A stretch of DNA of 64,000 bases from Thauera sedimentorum (lineage in GTDB: Bacteria > Pseudomonadota > Gammaproteobacteria > Burkholderiales > Rhodocyclaceae): the NCBI RefSeq assembly GCF_014489115.1, contig NZ_JACTAH010000002.1, forward strand, positions 1,160,586-1,224,585, read 5' to 3'. Below, one piece after another: positions 39,834-47,939 of the stretch (the first letter of the stretch is position 1; each line of letters starts with the position of its first letter). The notes beneath the pieces were generated by a model. The model saw nothing but the letters and a program-made list of their open reading frames with translations, did no database searches and was not told the DNA's origin. Made by a program: the position numbers and the translations under genes.

Positions 39834-41000
39834 GTGCGCGCCGCTCCGCTCGCCGGCCTGCGGGTGCTGGACCTCACCCGCCTGCTGCCCGGCCCGCTCG
39901 CCACCCAGCACCTGGCCGACTACGGCGCCGACGTCATCAAGGTGGAAGACACCGGCGCCGGCGACTACGCCCGCAGCATGGGGGCGATGCGCGGCGACAC
40001 CAGCTACTTCTACCGCATCGTCAACCGCGGCAAGCGCAGCATCCGCCTGGACCTCAAGCAGGACGCCGGGCGCGAGCTCCTGCTGCGCCTGGTGGACGAC
40101 GCCGACGTGCTGGTGGAAGGCTTCCGCCCCGGCGTCATGGACAAGCTCGGCCTGGGCTACGCGGCGCTGGCCGCGCGCAATCCGCACCTGGTGTACTGCA
40201 GCATTTCCGGCTATGGCCAGGATGGCCCCTACGCCCAGCGCGCCGGCCACGACATCAACTACATCGGCTACGCCGGGGTGCTCGACCAGATCGGCACCGC
40301 GGGCGGGGCGCCGGCCGTCTCCAACCTGCAGATCGGCGACCTGCTGGGCGGCACGCTGAGCGGCCTGGTCGGCCTGCTGGTGGCGGTGATCGATGCGCGT
40401 ACCAGCGGGCAGGGGCGCCATGTCGACGTGTCGATGACCGACGCCGCCTTTGCCCACGCCATCTTCCCGCTCGCCGAAGTCCTCGCCCACGGCGCGGTGA
40501 AGCCGCGCGGCGAGGATCTGCTCACTGGCGGGGTGCCCTGCTATGGCGTGTATGAGACCGCCGACGGCCGCCACATGGCGGTGGGGGCGCTCGAAGAGAA
40601 GTTCTGGCATCTTGTCTGCGACACCATCGGCCGCGCGGACCTCAAGCCCGCGCATCTCGCGACCGGCGAGCAGGGCGCGCGTGCGCGCGCCGAGCTTGCG
40701 GCCATCTTCCGCTCGCGCACCCAGGCCGAATGGACCGCGGTGTTCGACAAGGTCGATTGCTGCGTCACCCCGGTCCTGCATCTGCAGGAAAGCCTGCGGG
40801 ACCCGCAGCTGAACGCCCGCGGCATGGTCGTCGAGGTGGACGGGGTGACCCAGTTCGGCCCCCCGGTGAGGCTCTCGGAGCACGCTCCGGCGTCCTTCAG
40901 CCCGGCGCCGGCCGCCGGCGAGCATACCGAGGAACTGCTCGCCGAACTGGGCCTGGATGCCGCCGAGGTCGCCCGCCTGCGCGCAGCACGGGTGATCTGA
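39834..41000 (+). CDS. Alpha-methylacyl-CoA racemase-type family III CoA-transferase
   Basis: This 388-residue protein has the CaiB/BaiF fold. The catalytic residues fit alpha-methylacyl-CoA racemase and not CoA-transferase: H139 in AGHDINY, D169 in QIGDLLGG and E254 in GALEEKFW. The spacing equals H126, D156 and E241 of the mycobacterial racemase, with a constant offset of 13. Such enzymes epimerise 2-methyl (or 2-aryl) acyl-CoA thioesters so that stereospecific beta-oxidation can proceed. The start is GTG 39834, only 5 bases after the PaaK-like stop; the longer open frame upstream lies inside that gene. In an operon with two acyl-CoA ligases, it implies a branched or 2-substituted acid as substrate. 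Confidence 0.88.
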   Translation: MRAAPLAGLRVLDLTRLLPGPLATQHLADYGADVIKVEDTGAGDYARSMGAMRGDTSYFYRIVNRGKRSIRLDLKQDAGRELLLRLVDDADVLVEGFRPGVMDKLGLGYAALAARNPHLVYCSISGYGQDGPYAQRAGHDINYIGYAGVLDQIGTAGGAPAVSNLQIGDLLGGTLSGLVGLLVAVIDARTSGQGRHVDVSMTDAAFAHAIFPLAEVLAHGAVKPRGEDLLTGGVPCYGVYETADGRHMAVGALEEKFWHLVCDTIGRADLKPAHLATGEQGARARAELAAIFRSRTQAEWTAVFDKVDCCVTPVLHLQESLRDPQLNARGMVVEVDGVTQFGPPVRLSEHAPASFSPAPAAGEHTEELLAELGLDAAEVARLRAARVI

Positions 41001-41082
41001 GCGCCAACTGCGCGGTGGCCCGCGTCCGCGCTGCGTAATCCTACGTAGCGCGCGGCGCCGCGGCCTGCGGTAGGCTTCGCGG

Positions 41083-41976
41083 ATGCAAAGCCTGCTCCTG
41101 CTGCTCCCCGATTTCTCGCTCATCCTGCTCGGCGCATTGCTGCGCCGCACCCTGCTCGACGCCGACGCGCTGTGGACCGGGCTGGAAAAACTGGTCTACT
41201 TCGTGCTGTTCCCGGCGCTGCTGTTCAATGCGCTGGCCAGCGTGACGATAGACCCGGGTCGGATGCTGCCGCTGTTTGCCGGCGGGCTGGGCGTGCTGCT
41301 GTCCGGCTTCGCGCTCGGCTGGCTGGGGCGCCCGCTGATGGGTTTGTCGGCCATCGCCTTCGCTTCCCGGCTTCAGTGCGCCTACCGCTTCAATACCTAT
41401 ATCGGCATTGCCATCGCCGGCAAACTGCACGGCGCGCTGGGGGTGGCGACCATGGGGGCGCTGAGCGGCATGATGGTGCCTTTCGCCAACATCCTGGCGG
41501 TCAGCGTGCTCGCGCGTCACGGGCAGGGCGGGCTGTGGCGCGAACTGGCGCGCAATCCGCTGGTGATCGCCACCCTGGCCGGTTTGGCGTGCAATCTGGC
41601 CGGGCTGGAGCCGGCCGCGCCGCTCGCCGCGGTGCTCGAACGCCTGGGGGATGCCGCCGTGGCACTGGGCCTGCTGGCGGTCGGCGCCGCGCTGCGCTGG
41701 GGCAAGGTGGGCGGCCGGCTGGCCGGGTCTGCCTGGCTGCTTGCGGTCAAGCTGGCGATGATGCCGATGGTGGCCTGGGGCCTGGGCCGGGCCCTCGGCC
41801 TCGGCGGGCCGGCCTTCGATTTGCTGGTGCTGTTCGCCGCGCTGCCGTCGGCGAGTTCCGCCTACATCCTGGCCATGCGCATGGGCGGAGACGGCCCGGG
41901 CGTGGCCTGGCTGATCTCCGCCTCCACCCTGCTCGGGGTGGGCAGCCTGAGCGTCTGGCTGCACCTGCTCGGCTGA
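41083..41976 (+). CDS. AEC-family (auxin efflux carrier-like) permease
   Basis: This 297-residue membrane protein has about eight to ten hydrophobic helices. Family features include DFSLILLGALLRR near the start, LEKLVYFVLFPALLFNALA, and a repeat-inverted C-half ending LPSASSAYILAMRMGGD. AEC members move malonate, malate or other organic anions, and bacterial members are mostly uncharacterised. It starts 82 bases after the racemase gene on the same strand, so it may be the last gene of the operon or stand alone. The ribosome site is weak. The organic-acid theme of the neighbours fits. Confidence 0.85.
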   Translation: MQSLLLLLPDFSLILLGALLRRTLLDADALWTGLEKLVYFVLFPALLFNALASVTIDPGRMLPLFAGGLGVLLSGFALGWLGRPLMGLSAIAFASRLQCAYRFNTYIGIAIAGKLHGALGVATMGALSGMMVPFANILAVSVLARHGQGGLWRELARNPLVIATLAGLACNLAGLEPAAPLAAVLERLGDAAVALGLLAVGAALRWGKVGGRLAGSAWLLAVKLAMMPMVAWGLGRALGLGGPAFDLLVLFAALPSASSAYILAMRMGGDGPGVAWLISASTLLGVGSLSVWLHLLG

Positions 41977-42031
41977 GAATGTGAGTAAGGCTACTGCGCG
42001 GGCCGCTGGCGGCGTTGCGTAGTGCTGCAGC

Positions 42032-42472
42032 CTACTTCTTGCCGGCGGCGGGTTTGCGCGGGCTGCTGGGCTTCTTGCGCGCCGCTGCCGCTGGTTTTTC
42101 GGCGGCGGCCGGGGCTTCGGCCTGCGGCGCGCCGCTCATCAGGTTCCAGGGCCACATCGCGGCGGCGCCCGCGAAGGGATTGGCCGTCTCGTCCTCGCCG
42201 CCCTGCTGCTCAGCGGATTCCCGCGCATGCTCGCTTATCGCCTTCACCGCGGCGAGCGCGGCGCGCTGCATCTCCAGGCCCTGGGTGCTCATCTGCAGCA
42301 TGTTGAGGTTCATCTTCAGCCAGCCCTCGACGGCCTTCAGGTCGGCGATGCGCTTGTCGAGTTCGTCGATGTCCAGCGTGGGCGTGACCATGCCCGGTAG
42401 CGAGAATCCCATGCTGCTCCACATCCCGCGGACGAATTCGAGCGGGTCCTGGGCGGATTGTTCCTGTGACAT
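42032..42472 (-). CDS. phaM: PhaM-like polyhydroxybutyrate granule-associated protein
   Basis: This 146-residue protein resembles PhaM of Cupriavidus, which activates PHB synthase and ties PHB granules to the nucleoid. The conserved N-terminal half is visible as DPLEFVRGMWSSMGFSLPGM, PTLDIDELDKRIADLKAVEG and NMLQMSTQGLEMQRAALA. The C-terminal tail is rich in Ala, Lys and Pro (RKKPSSPRKPAAGKK), the histone-like DNA-binding part. GGGGGAG lies eight bases before ATG. It is transcribed toward the AEC gene and is its own unit. Its presence indicates that the host makes polyhydroxyalkanoate, which also draws on the acyl-CoA pools handled in the first part of the window. Confidence 0.88.
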   Translation of the reverse strand: MSQEQSAQDPLEFVRGMWSSMGFSLPGMVTPTLDIDELDKRIADLKAVEGWLKMNLNMLQMSTQGLEMQRAALAAVKAISEHARESAEQQGGEDETANPFAGAAAMWPWNLMSGAPQAEAPAAAEKPAAAARKKPSSPRKPAAGKK

Positions 42473-42622
42473 GGCAAGTACTCCCCCTGTGAATGGCCCG
42501 GTTGGCCGCCGGCCGTCCGGTGCGATGGCGCGCGCGCTTTCTGCGCGCCGTTTGATTTCATCTTAACCGAAGCGCACGGGGATGCGCATGAATGCATCCT
42601 GCGTAGTCGATTGTTATCCGCT

Positions 42623-44530
42623 TCAGTGGCCGCCGTGCAGGCGGTGCAGCAGGGCGCGCAGGCGGGCAGGACGGACCGGTTTGTGCAGCAGGGGCAGGGC
42701 GGCGGCCTGGGCCCGCTTGAGCGTTTCGGCGCCGGTGTCGCCGCTGATCAGCACGGCCGGCAACTCCGCGCCCCAGCGCGCGCGCAGGCAGGCGAGGATC
42801 TCGATGCCGTCGGCCGGGCCGTGCAGGCGGAAGTCGCTGATCAGCAGCTCCGGCGGCAGGGCGTCGTCCTCATAGGCGGCGAGCAGTTCGTCCAGGGTGG
42901 CGGCGGCCTGTACTTCGCACCCCCAGGTGGTGAGCAGGCCCTGCATGCCGGCGCGGGCGAGCGGGTCGTCCTCGAGCAGGGCGATCCGCCAGCCGCCGAG
43001 GTCGCCCGGGCTGCGCTCGGCCGCGGCGCCGGGGCGGGCTTGGTCGGGCTCCGCCGCAGGCAGTTCGAGGCTGAACACCGAGCCCTTGCCCGGCGCCGAG
43101 CGCAGCGACAGGCGGTGGCCGAGCAGGTCGGTGAGACGGCGCACGATGGCCAGGCCGAGCCCCAGACCCTTGTCGCGCGCGCGCTCCGGATTGTCGAGCT
43201 GGACGAACTCCTGGAAGATGATCTCCTGCTCGTCCGCAGCGATGCCGACCCCGGAGTCGCGGACTTCGACGCGCAGTGTCCCGCCGCGCGGCCTGCAGGC
43301 GACCATGACCGCGCCCGCGTGGGTGTAGCGGATCGCGTTGCTCGCGAGGTTGGTGAGGATGCGTTCGAACAGCACTGGATCGCTCAGCGCCCAGGCGCTG
43401 CTCGGCCGCACCCGCAGGCGCAGGCCCTTGGCGGCGGCCGCGTCGCGCTGTTCGGCGGCGATGCGGTCGAGGATGGGCTGCAGCGGGAATGGCCGCAGGT
43501 TGGGGTGCAGCACGCCGGCGTCGAGCTTGGAGATGTCGAGCAGGCTGTCGAGCAGGTTCTCCATGGCCTCGGCAGAGGCGGCGATCTTCTGCACCAGATG
43601 GCGGGCCTGCGGGGCGTGAGAGAGCTGGGCGAGCTCGGTGACGAACAGCCCGAGTGCGTGCATCGGCTGGCGCAGATCGTGGCTGGCGGCGGCGAGGAAG
43701 CGCGATTTCGCCAGGTTGGCCTGCTCCGCCTCATCCTTGCGCGCGCGCAGCTCGGCGGTGGCTTCCATGATCCGCCGGGCCATGTTGTCGTGCATTTCCT
43801 CCAGGCGGGAAGCCATCTCGTTCACCCCGTTGGACAGCAGCTTCAGGCTGCCGCCGCCCGTGTCGGGCACGCGCTCGCTCAGCCGCCCCTGGCCGATGCG
43901 CGCCACCGCGCGCGCAACGCTGCGGATCGGCCCGCTCACCCCGCGGCTGAGCCAGGTGGCCAGCAAGAGGCTGCCCACCAGCACCAGCAGCACCGATACC
44001 GCCGCGGCTTGCAGCAGCTCGTTGCGCTGTACCTTGAGACGTTCGCGCGACACATCCAGCACAACGGTGCCGAGCGCAGGCGTGGTGGTAGGGTTGGCCG
44101 CCCCGGGCGCTTCCTCGCCGAGGCCGAAGGCGTCGTCGAGCCGGACGTTGCTGGGTTCGATCGGTTCGACGATGCGCAGCAGGTCGCGCGGGGCGAGCGC
44201 TGCGCTGTCGCTGCCGCCTGCGGTCACGCCGCGGCCGCTGTGCGCCAGCACCTGTCCGCCCGGGTCGATGATGTTGACCGCGACCACGTCGCTCTCCGCC
44301 AGCACGGCGCTGGCGAGCTGCTGCAAGGTTTCGCGGTTGCCGGCGAACACCGCGTATTCGCTGGCCGCCGCCAGCTGGCGGGCCAGGGCCAGGCCGCGCG
44401 CGGCGTGGGCCTCCTCGAGGTCGGACAGGCGCGAGCTGGTGTAGAACACGGTCAGCACCACGGCCAGCGCCAGCATGGGCAGCAGGGCTGCGAGGATGAC
44501 ACGCGCGCGGACGCCCCAGTCGATCTTCAT
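42623..44530 (-). CDS. Membrane hybrid histidine kinase with C-terminal receiver
   Basis: This 635-residue inner-membrane sensor has a first helix at residues 9-29, a periplasmic region of about 150 residues (with VAVNIIDPGGQVLAHSGRGV, a double-CACHE/PAS-like feature), a second helix about 182-203 and a HAMP segment (SRGVSGPIRSVARAVARIGQG). A HisKA follows with H284 in AAASHDLRQPMHALG, then an HATPase (NLASNAIRYTHAGAV, DSGVGIAADEQEIIFQEF, KGLGLGLAIV) and a receiver (IALLEDDPLARAGM, LISDFRLHGPADG). The SHDLRQP box marks the family that works with LuxR-type regulators. Its ATG overlaps the stop of the binding-protein gene upstream (ATGA), so the two are coupled. A LuxR-type regulator is divergent from them and is the likely partner. 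Confidence 0.93.
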   Translation of the reverse strand: MKIDWGVRARVILAALLPMLALAVVLTVFYTSSRLSDLEEAHAARGLALARQLAAASEYAVFAGNRETLQQLASAVLAESDVVAVNIIDPGGQVLAHSGRGVTAGGSDSAALAPRDLLRIVEPIEPSNVRLDDAFGLGEEAPGAANPTTTPALGTVVLDVSRERLKVQRNELLQAAAVSVLLVLVGSLLLATWLSRGVSGPIRSVARAVARIGQGRLSERVPDTGGGSLKLLSNGVNEMASRLEEMHDNMARRIMEATAELRARKDEAEQANLAKSRFLAAASHDLRQPMHALGLFVTELAQLSHAPQARHLVQKIAASAEAMENLLDSLLDISKLDAGVLHPNLRPFPLQPILDRIAAEQRDAAAAKGLRLRVRPSSAWALSDPVLFERILTNLASNAIRYTHAGAVMVACRPRGGTLRVEVRDSGVGIAADEQEIIFQEFVQLDNPERARDKGLGLGLAIVRRLTDLLGHRLSLRSAPGKGSVFSLELPAAEPDQARPGAAAERSPGDLGGWRIALLEDDPLARAGMQGLLTTWGCEVQAAATLDELLAAYEDDALPPELLISDFRLHGPADGIEILACLRARWGAELPAVLISGDTGAETLKRAQAAALPLLHKPVRPARLRALLHRLHGGH

Positions 44531-45447
44531 CGCCCACCCTCCTGGCGCAGCAGCTTGCGGGCGAGTGTCTCGCCGTCGCTGAGCAGGATGCCGAGCGAGC
44601 GCGCGACGTTCATGTTCACGCCCACTTCGAAACTCCTGGGTGGAGCGGGAGGCGGCAGGCGGCCGCCGCCCAGCACCGCGGTGACCGCTTCCGCGGCCTG
44701 TGAGCCGATCTGTTCTGGGGTCGAATAGAGCGCCAGCAAGGCGCCTGCGCGCGCATAGGCCGGGGAGAAGCCGACCACCGGCGAGCGGTGGCGGTAGGCG
44801 GTGAGCAGGACGTTCTGCACCGTGTAGCTGTTGAACACCGCCGGGTCCGGCGTGGCGACCAGTACCGCCGGCTCGGTGAACACCTGCTGCAGGGCGAGGA
44901 AGAGGTCGCGGTCGGCCGACACCGTGGCGCGGGCCGGCTCGAAGCCCTGCTGGCGGGCTGCCGCGGCGAGTTCGTCGATCAGCTCGGCACTGCTCGGCCC
45001 GGACAGCAGGGCCAGGCGGCGCGCTTCAGGCAGGGCCAGGCGGATCAGCGCAACCTGGCGCGACGCCGGCTGGTCGAGAAATATCGCCGACGCCGCGCCT
45101 TCGTCGGGAGCGGGCGGCAGGCGCGCGAAACCGGCGCGGGTCAGCAGCGTGTGAAGCACCGCCGCTGACGGTGCGGCCTCGGCCACGGCCTGGGCCGCCC
45201 GCCCGCCGATCGAGACGACGACCCGCCGGCTGCGCAGCGTCTCGCCGCCCAGCGCCTGCCAGTTCGTCTGATCTACCGCGGTGCCTGGCGGCAGTGCCCG
45301 GCGAATGGCCTCCGCGGTTGCCGCGTGCGCACCGCCCTCGTCGCCCAGTACCAGCAGCACCGGTGCGCCGGCGCGTGCCGTTCCGCCCGCACACAGCGCG
45401 AGCACCAGCACGAGCAGGCGGACAAGAAAGGTGAAAGGGCGCGGCAT
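44527..45447 (-). CDS. Periplasmic ABC-type substrate-binding-like protein coupled to the kinase
   Basis: This 306-residue exported protein starts with the signal peptide PRPFTFLVRLLVLVLALCAG and the cleavage zone GTARAGA. The fold is the ABC_sub_bind (TrpX-like) type, with VVSIGGRAAQAVAEAAPSA, LALPEARRLALLSGPSSAEL, LFLALQQVFTEPAVLVATPDP and RSPVVGFSPAYARAGALLAL. No ABC permease or ATPase lies beside it. It overlaps the hybrid kinase by ATGA. I infer that it is a ligand receptor that presents its ligand to the kinase's periplasmic domain, and not part of a transporter. The ligand is unknown. Confidence 0.85.
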   Translation of the reverse strand: MPRPFTFLVRLLVLVLALCAGGTARAGAPVLLVLGDEGGAHAATAEAIRRALPPGTAVDQTNWQALGGETLRSRRVVVSIGGRAAQAVAEAAPSAAVLHTLLTRAGFARLPPAPDEGAASAIFLDQPASRQVALIRLALPEARRLALLSGPSSAELIDELAAAARQQGFEPARATVSADRDLFLALQQVFTEPAVLVATPDPAVFNSYTVQNVLLTAYRHRSPVVGFSPAYARAGALLALYSTPEQIGSQAAEAVTAVLGGGRLPPPAPPRSFEVGVNMNVARSLGILLSDGETLARKLLRQEGGR

Positions 45448-45493
45448 GGGCGGTGGTCGAGTGTTCCGGTAGGCCGGGTCCGGGCGGAAGGGG

Positions 45494-45589
45494 GCTATGC
45501 TTTGTGCAAGCCGGGTGCCCGATTGTCGCCAACTTTAGGCCGGCGAGATAGGGGGGTGATGTATCCGCGCAGGGCTGCGTGCTATGCTT
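45494..45589. promoter_or_regulatory. Divergent promoter region with a GCTATGCTT direct repeat
   Basis: GCTATGCTT occurs at 45494-45502 and again at 45581-45589, both followed by a GTGC or GCGC step. The second contains TATGCT, a possible -10 box for the LuxR-type gene. The region separates the divergent binding-protein/kinase unit from the regulator. I saw no strong -35 boxes. Confidence 0.35.
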
Positions 45590-45629
45590 CGCGCATCAGC
45601 CGGCACGGTCGGCCGGAACCCTGGAGCAG

Positions 45630-46259
45630 ATGGTGACCAAGATCCTCATCGTGGAAGATCACGCGCTGGTGCGCGAGGCACTTGCGCAGACGCTGTCGCG
45701 CCTGGCGCCGGACATGTCGTGTGTGGAGGCCAGCGGAGCCGACGAGGCGCTCGCCCGGCTGGAGGGCGATGACGACTGGGATCTGGTGGTGGTCGACCTG
45801 ATGTTGCCCGACATGAACGGTTTCTCCCTGCTCGGGGTGCTGGCCAAGCGTTTCCCTGACGTGCCCGCGGTCGTCGTTTCGGCGATGGACGATCCGTCTT
45901 CGGTGCGCCGGGCGATCAAGGGCGGGGCCTCGGGTTTCGTGTCCAAGGCGAGTTCGGGCGAAGTCCTCTGCGACGCGGTACGCACCGTGCTGGACGGCGG
46001 CGTGTACCTGCCCGATGTGGATCACGCGGCCGGCAAGCGTGCCGCAGCGCCGGTGAACGAACGCTTCGGCCTCACCCCGGCGCAGACGCGGGTGATGGAA
46101 CTGCTCGCGCAGGGCAAGACCAACCGCGAGATCGCCGATCTGCTGGGGCTCTCGGAAGGCACGGTGAAGGTGCACATGTCGGCCATCTTCCGTGCGCTCA
46201 AGGTCAGCAACCGCGCCCAGGCGCTGGTGGTCATCTCGCGCCACGGCACGCGCCTGTAA
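45630..46259 (+). CDS. NarL/LuxR-family response regulator
   Basis: This 209-residue regulator has a receiver (VEDH at 8-11, phospho-acceptor D56 in LVVVDLMLPDMNG) and a C-terminal LuxR helix-turn-helix (LTPAQTRVMELLAQGKTN, REIADLLGLSEGTVKVHMSA). I start at ATG 45630 (MVTKILIVEDH), four bases after GGAG; the upstream in-frame extension is not family-like. It is transcribed divergently from the binding-protein/hybrid-kinase pair and is the natural output of that phosphorelay. Targets are unknown. Confidence 0.93.
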   Translation: MVTKILIVEDHALVREALAQTLSRLAPDMSCVEASGADEALARLEGDDDWDLVVVDLMLPDMNGFSLLGVLAKRFPDVPAVVVSAMDDPSSVRRAIKGGASGFVSKASSGEVLCDAVRTVLDGGVYLPDVDHAAGKRAAAPVNERFGLTPAQTRVMELLAQGKTNREIADLLGLSEGTVKVHMSAIFRALKVSNRAQALVVISRHGTRL

Positions 46260-46279
46260 GGGCGTCCTGCGCGGCATTG

Positions 46280-46319
46280 AAAACGAGGCCCCGTCCGCCA
46301 GTCAGCGGACGGGGCCTCG
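46280..46319 (-). terminator. Strong terminator of the ParA-like gene, shared hairpin
   Basis: CGAGGCCCCGTCCGC (46284-46298) pairs perfectly with GCGGACGGGGCCTCG (46305-46319), a 15-bp stem with a six-base loop. On the minus strand it is followed by TTTT (46283-46280), so it terminates the ParA-like gene. It lies 24 bases after the LuxR-type stop and may also stop that transcript, though without a T-run. Confidence 0.88.
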
Positions 46320-46330
46320 GCGCATCCGGG

Positions 46331-47041
46331 TCAGTGCGAGCGGCGCGCCGCCTGGCTCAGGCGCAACGGCATTTCGGCCGGCGGGATGTGCACCGTCTCG
46401 TCCTCATCGTCCTCGATCAGTTCGCCGCCGTCGGCCACGTCGATTTCCAGCACATGCAGCACCTGGCGGGCAATCGCCCGGCAGGCGTTGGCCAGCGGGG
46501 TGGGCAACTGCTCGGGTACCTGCTTCTGCAGCAGCAGCTTGGAGGCGGACAGCGCCCCCACCGGCTTGAGGATGCGGTGGCGGTAGGCGCCCATCAGCTG
46601 GGCGACGTTGCGGTCGGCCGCCTCGCGCTGCCAGGCATTGGCCGGCCACTGCGAAGGCACCGCGTAGGCGCGCGGGAACATCTCCAGGTCGCGCAGCACG
46701 GTGCGGATGTCCTCGTGCGACTCGCGGAAGGGCAGCAGCACGATGTCGGACAGCGCGTACAGCTTGCGGTCCATCTCGGTGCGGTTGCCGCCGCCGTCGA
46801 TGACGCCGACCCAGTTGTCCAGCGTGCGCAGCTTGTCGACCACTTTGGTGAGCGCTTCGCGGGTGCGCGCGTCGGCGGTGATGTAGCGCCGCCCCTCCGG
46901 GGTCAGCGGCTCGCGCGAGGTGTCGGTCAGCACGCAGGCCGACCGGTGCCCGAGCAGCCCCAGCCCCTGGCAGAGCATGTGCGACAGGGTGGTCTTTCCG
47001 GTACCGCCCTTGTTGCCAATGATGCAGATGATCTCAGCCAT
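46331..47041 (-). CDS. Solitary ParA/MinD-like ATPase
   Basis: This 236-residue deviant-Walker ATPase has the A-motif KGGTGKTT at residues 11-18, and VGVIDGGGNRTEMDRKLYAL later in the protein. The C-terminus is acidic (GGELIEDDEDETVHIPPAE) and not like chromosomal ParA. There is no ParB-like gene or parS-like repeat beside it, so it is not a standard partition locus. It may position another cargo, such as granules or plasmids, or be a remnant of a mobile element. I start at ATG 47041 (MAEIICIIGNKGG); the extension to 47110 has no family similarity. The ribosome site is weak. Confidence 0.8.
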   Translation of the reverse strand: MAEIICIIGNKGGTGKTTLSHMLCQGLGLLGHRSACVLTDTSREPLTPEGRRYITADARTREALTKVVDKLRTLDNWVGVIDGGGNRTEMDRKLYALSDIVLLPFRESHEDIRTVLRDLEMFPRAYAVPSQWPANAWQREAADRNVAQLMGAYRHRILKPVGALSASKLLLQKQVPEQLPTPLANACRAIARQVLHVLEIDVADGGELIEDDEDETVHIPPAEMPLRLSQAARRSH

Positions 47042-47137
47042 GACTTCATTCCCTGACTCGCGGCCCATCGACCGCACGATGCCATTATCGGCATCCGGGG
47101 CGCCACGCAAGAGGCAGAAAAGCAGCCGGAAGGCGGC

Positions 47138-47899
47138 CTATTTCGATCCCTTCCGTACCGGCCCCGCCGGGTGGTAGGCGTAGAGCCGGGTGCGGCGCCG
47201 GTCGGCGACTTCGACCACGAAAGCCGGTTCGGCTCCCGGCACCGGGAAACTGTTGCTCAGCAGCAGGCTGTCCGGGCGCATCTCGGCACATGCCTTCTTC
47301 CACACCATAGCCATCGGTACCGGGGAGAGGAAGGCGTAAACCACGTCGTAGGTGGACCACGGCGCAGCGAAGAAGTCCCCGCGCTCGAGCGTCAGATTGC
47401 CCAGCCGGAGGCCGAGCAGGCGGGCGACCCAGTGCGGTGCGGGTGCGGCCTCGATGCCGGTGAACCGGCAGTCCGGGCGCAGGCGGGCGAGCGGGCGCAG
47501 CAGCGAACCGGTGCCGCTGCCGATGTCGAGCAGGCTGGCGGGCCGGTCCGCAGGCAACAAGCGCGCGACCTCGGCAGCGGTGTGCCGGTTGCTCAGGTAG
47601 AGCGGCACCTGGGTGCGGAAACTGGTCCAGTAGATCGCCAGCAGCAGCAGGAAAACGCCCAGGTACCACGCGGGATGCAGGCCCAGTCCGTGGGCGAGCA
47701 CCGCCAGCGGGGTGAACGCGAGGTGGATGGGCAGCCACCAGCGAGCGCTGCGCAGGGCGGCCGCAGCGAGCGCCGCGCCCGCGGCCTGCGCGGCAACCAG
47801 CGCCCACAGGCCGGCGGGCAGCAGGCCGCTGCGGGCCAGCAGCCAAGCGATCGCCCAGCCGCCGAGCTGGGCGGCGAGGGCCTTGAGGGCAGGGGGCAT
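47138..47899 (-). CDS. Membrane-anchored SAM-dependent methyltransferase
   Basis: This 253-residue protein has three hydrophobic segments in its first 95 residues. A class I methyltransferase domain follows, with the SAM-binding loop LLDIGSGTGSLL (D125 to G131) and VVYAFLSPVPMAMVWKKACA. The methyl acceptor cannot be told. It lies 97 bases upstream of the ParA-like gene on the same strand, without overlap. The fusion of a membrane anchor to the methyltransferase suggests a lipid, quinone or membrane-protein substrate. Confidence 0.8.
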   Translation of the reverse strand: MPPALKALAAQLGGWAIAWLLARSGLLPAGLWALVAAQAAGAALAAAALRSARWWLPIHLAFTPLAVLAHGLGLHPAWYLGVFLLLLAIYWTSFRTQVPLYLSNRHTAAEVARLLPADRPASLLDIGSGTGSLLRPLARLRPDCRFTGIEAAPAPHWVARLLGLRLGNLTLERGDFFAAPWSTYDVVYAFLSPVPMAMVWKKACAEMRPDSLLLSNSFPVPGAEPAFVVEVADRRRTRLYAYHPAGPVRKGSK

Positions 47900-47939
47900 C
47901 GGCGGGCCTCAGGGAAGCGAGGCCCGGATCATAGCCCGA

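Noticed and set aside
39834..41000. The family III protein as formyl-CoA or carnitine CoA-transferase
   Set aside because: The His-Asp-Glu triad with GHDINY is that of alpha-methylacyl-CoA racemase; transferases use a different catalytic Asp.
46331..47041. A chromosomal parAB partition locus
   Set aside because: No ParB-like gene or parS-like repeats lie nearby, and the acidic C-terminus is atypical.
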